NCBI GenBank assembly: GCA_019038735.1 | Contig: JAHOYW010000260.1 | Coordinates: forward strand, 1 to 5,667 | From: Victivallales bacterium | Lineage (GTDB): Bacteria > Verrucomicrobiota > Lentisphaeria > Victivallales > Victivallaceae | Length of the DNA: 5,667 bases | Direction: 5' to 3' | Part shown: positions 5,635 through 5,667 of the stretch, one piece after another | Layout of the letters: each line of letters starts with the position of its first letter | Position numbering within the stretch: the first letter of the stretch is position 1 | Notes under the pieces: generated by a model | What the model saw: the letters and a program-made list of their open reading frames with translations, nothing else | Told to the model about the DNA's origin: nothing | Database searches by the model: none | Translations under genes and position numbers: made by a program

Positions 5635-5660
5635 AAAGACATTCCTGAAAGACATTCCCA
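5635..5660. repeat. Two tandem 13-bp units at the window edge
   Basis: AAAGACATTCC occurs at 5635-5645 and again at 5648-5658 with a period of 13 bp. Two copies are visible. No gene is evident in 5621-5667, and the window ends too soon to say what the repeat belongs to. Confidence 0.4.
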
Positions 5661-5667
5661 CCTGGAG

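Overview
The window is AT-rich and all four protein genes I can support lie on the minus strand. Read in the direction of transcription (right to left) they are: a TetR-family regulator (5534-4899), a four-domain sulfur-handling flavoenzyme (4902-2470), and two tandem paralogous pilin-like/LamG proteins (2384-1446 and 1260-10). No rRNA, tRNA, CRISPR array, insertion sequence or attachment site was seen.

Likely host: the two pilin-like proteins start with a short basic leader, then FT(V/I)(L/I)ELL and a hydrophobic helix, then a LamG/concanavalin-like domain. Such proteins occur in large numbers in Lentisphaerota (Lentisphaera/Victivallis relatives) and related PVC bacteria. The unusual residue before the cleavage site (Tyr or His instead of Gly) also fits that group. 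The assignment is an inference from protein style, not proven by a marker gene.

Right half (2470-5667): the regulator and flavoenzyme overlap by 4 bp (ATGA), so they form a translationally coupled operon. A near-consensus promoter (TTGACA, 16 bp, TATATT) sits upstream of the regulator, and TGACT/AGTCA half-sites lie just after the predicted transcription start. That layout suggests the regulator represses its own operon. The enzyme joins a CoA-disulfide/persulfide reductase, a rhodanese, a TusA domain and a DsrE2 domain in one chain. Each domain keeps its expected cysteine, so it looks like a self-contained persulfide (sulfane sulfur) relay, and the regulator has three cysteines that could sense the same chemistry.

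Left half (1-2469): the two paralogues align without visible gaps through residue 264 and then diverge abruptly. The 2384-1446 copy finishes its LamG domain normally. The 1260-10 copy lacks the closing LamG segment and instead has a Tyr/Ser/Asn-rich stretch, then two nearly identical 37-residue Asn/Gly/Asp-rich repeats and a poly-Asn end. The repeats differ mostly at synonymous positions, so the protein sequence of the tail seems to be under selection. Each paralogue has its own candidate promoter. The one for the 2384-1446 gene is overlaid by a striking inverted repeat made of two TGTA-N3-TACA palindromes.

The two halves are probably functionally unrelated neighbours. Only 85 bp separate the flavoenzyme from the next gene, with no convincing terminator, so read-through is possible.
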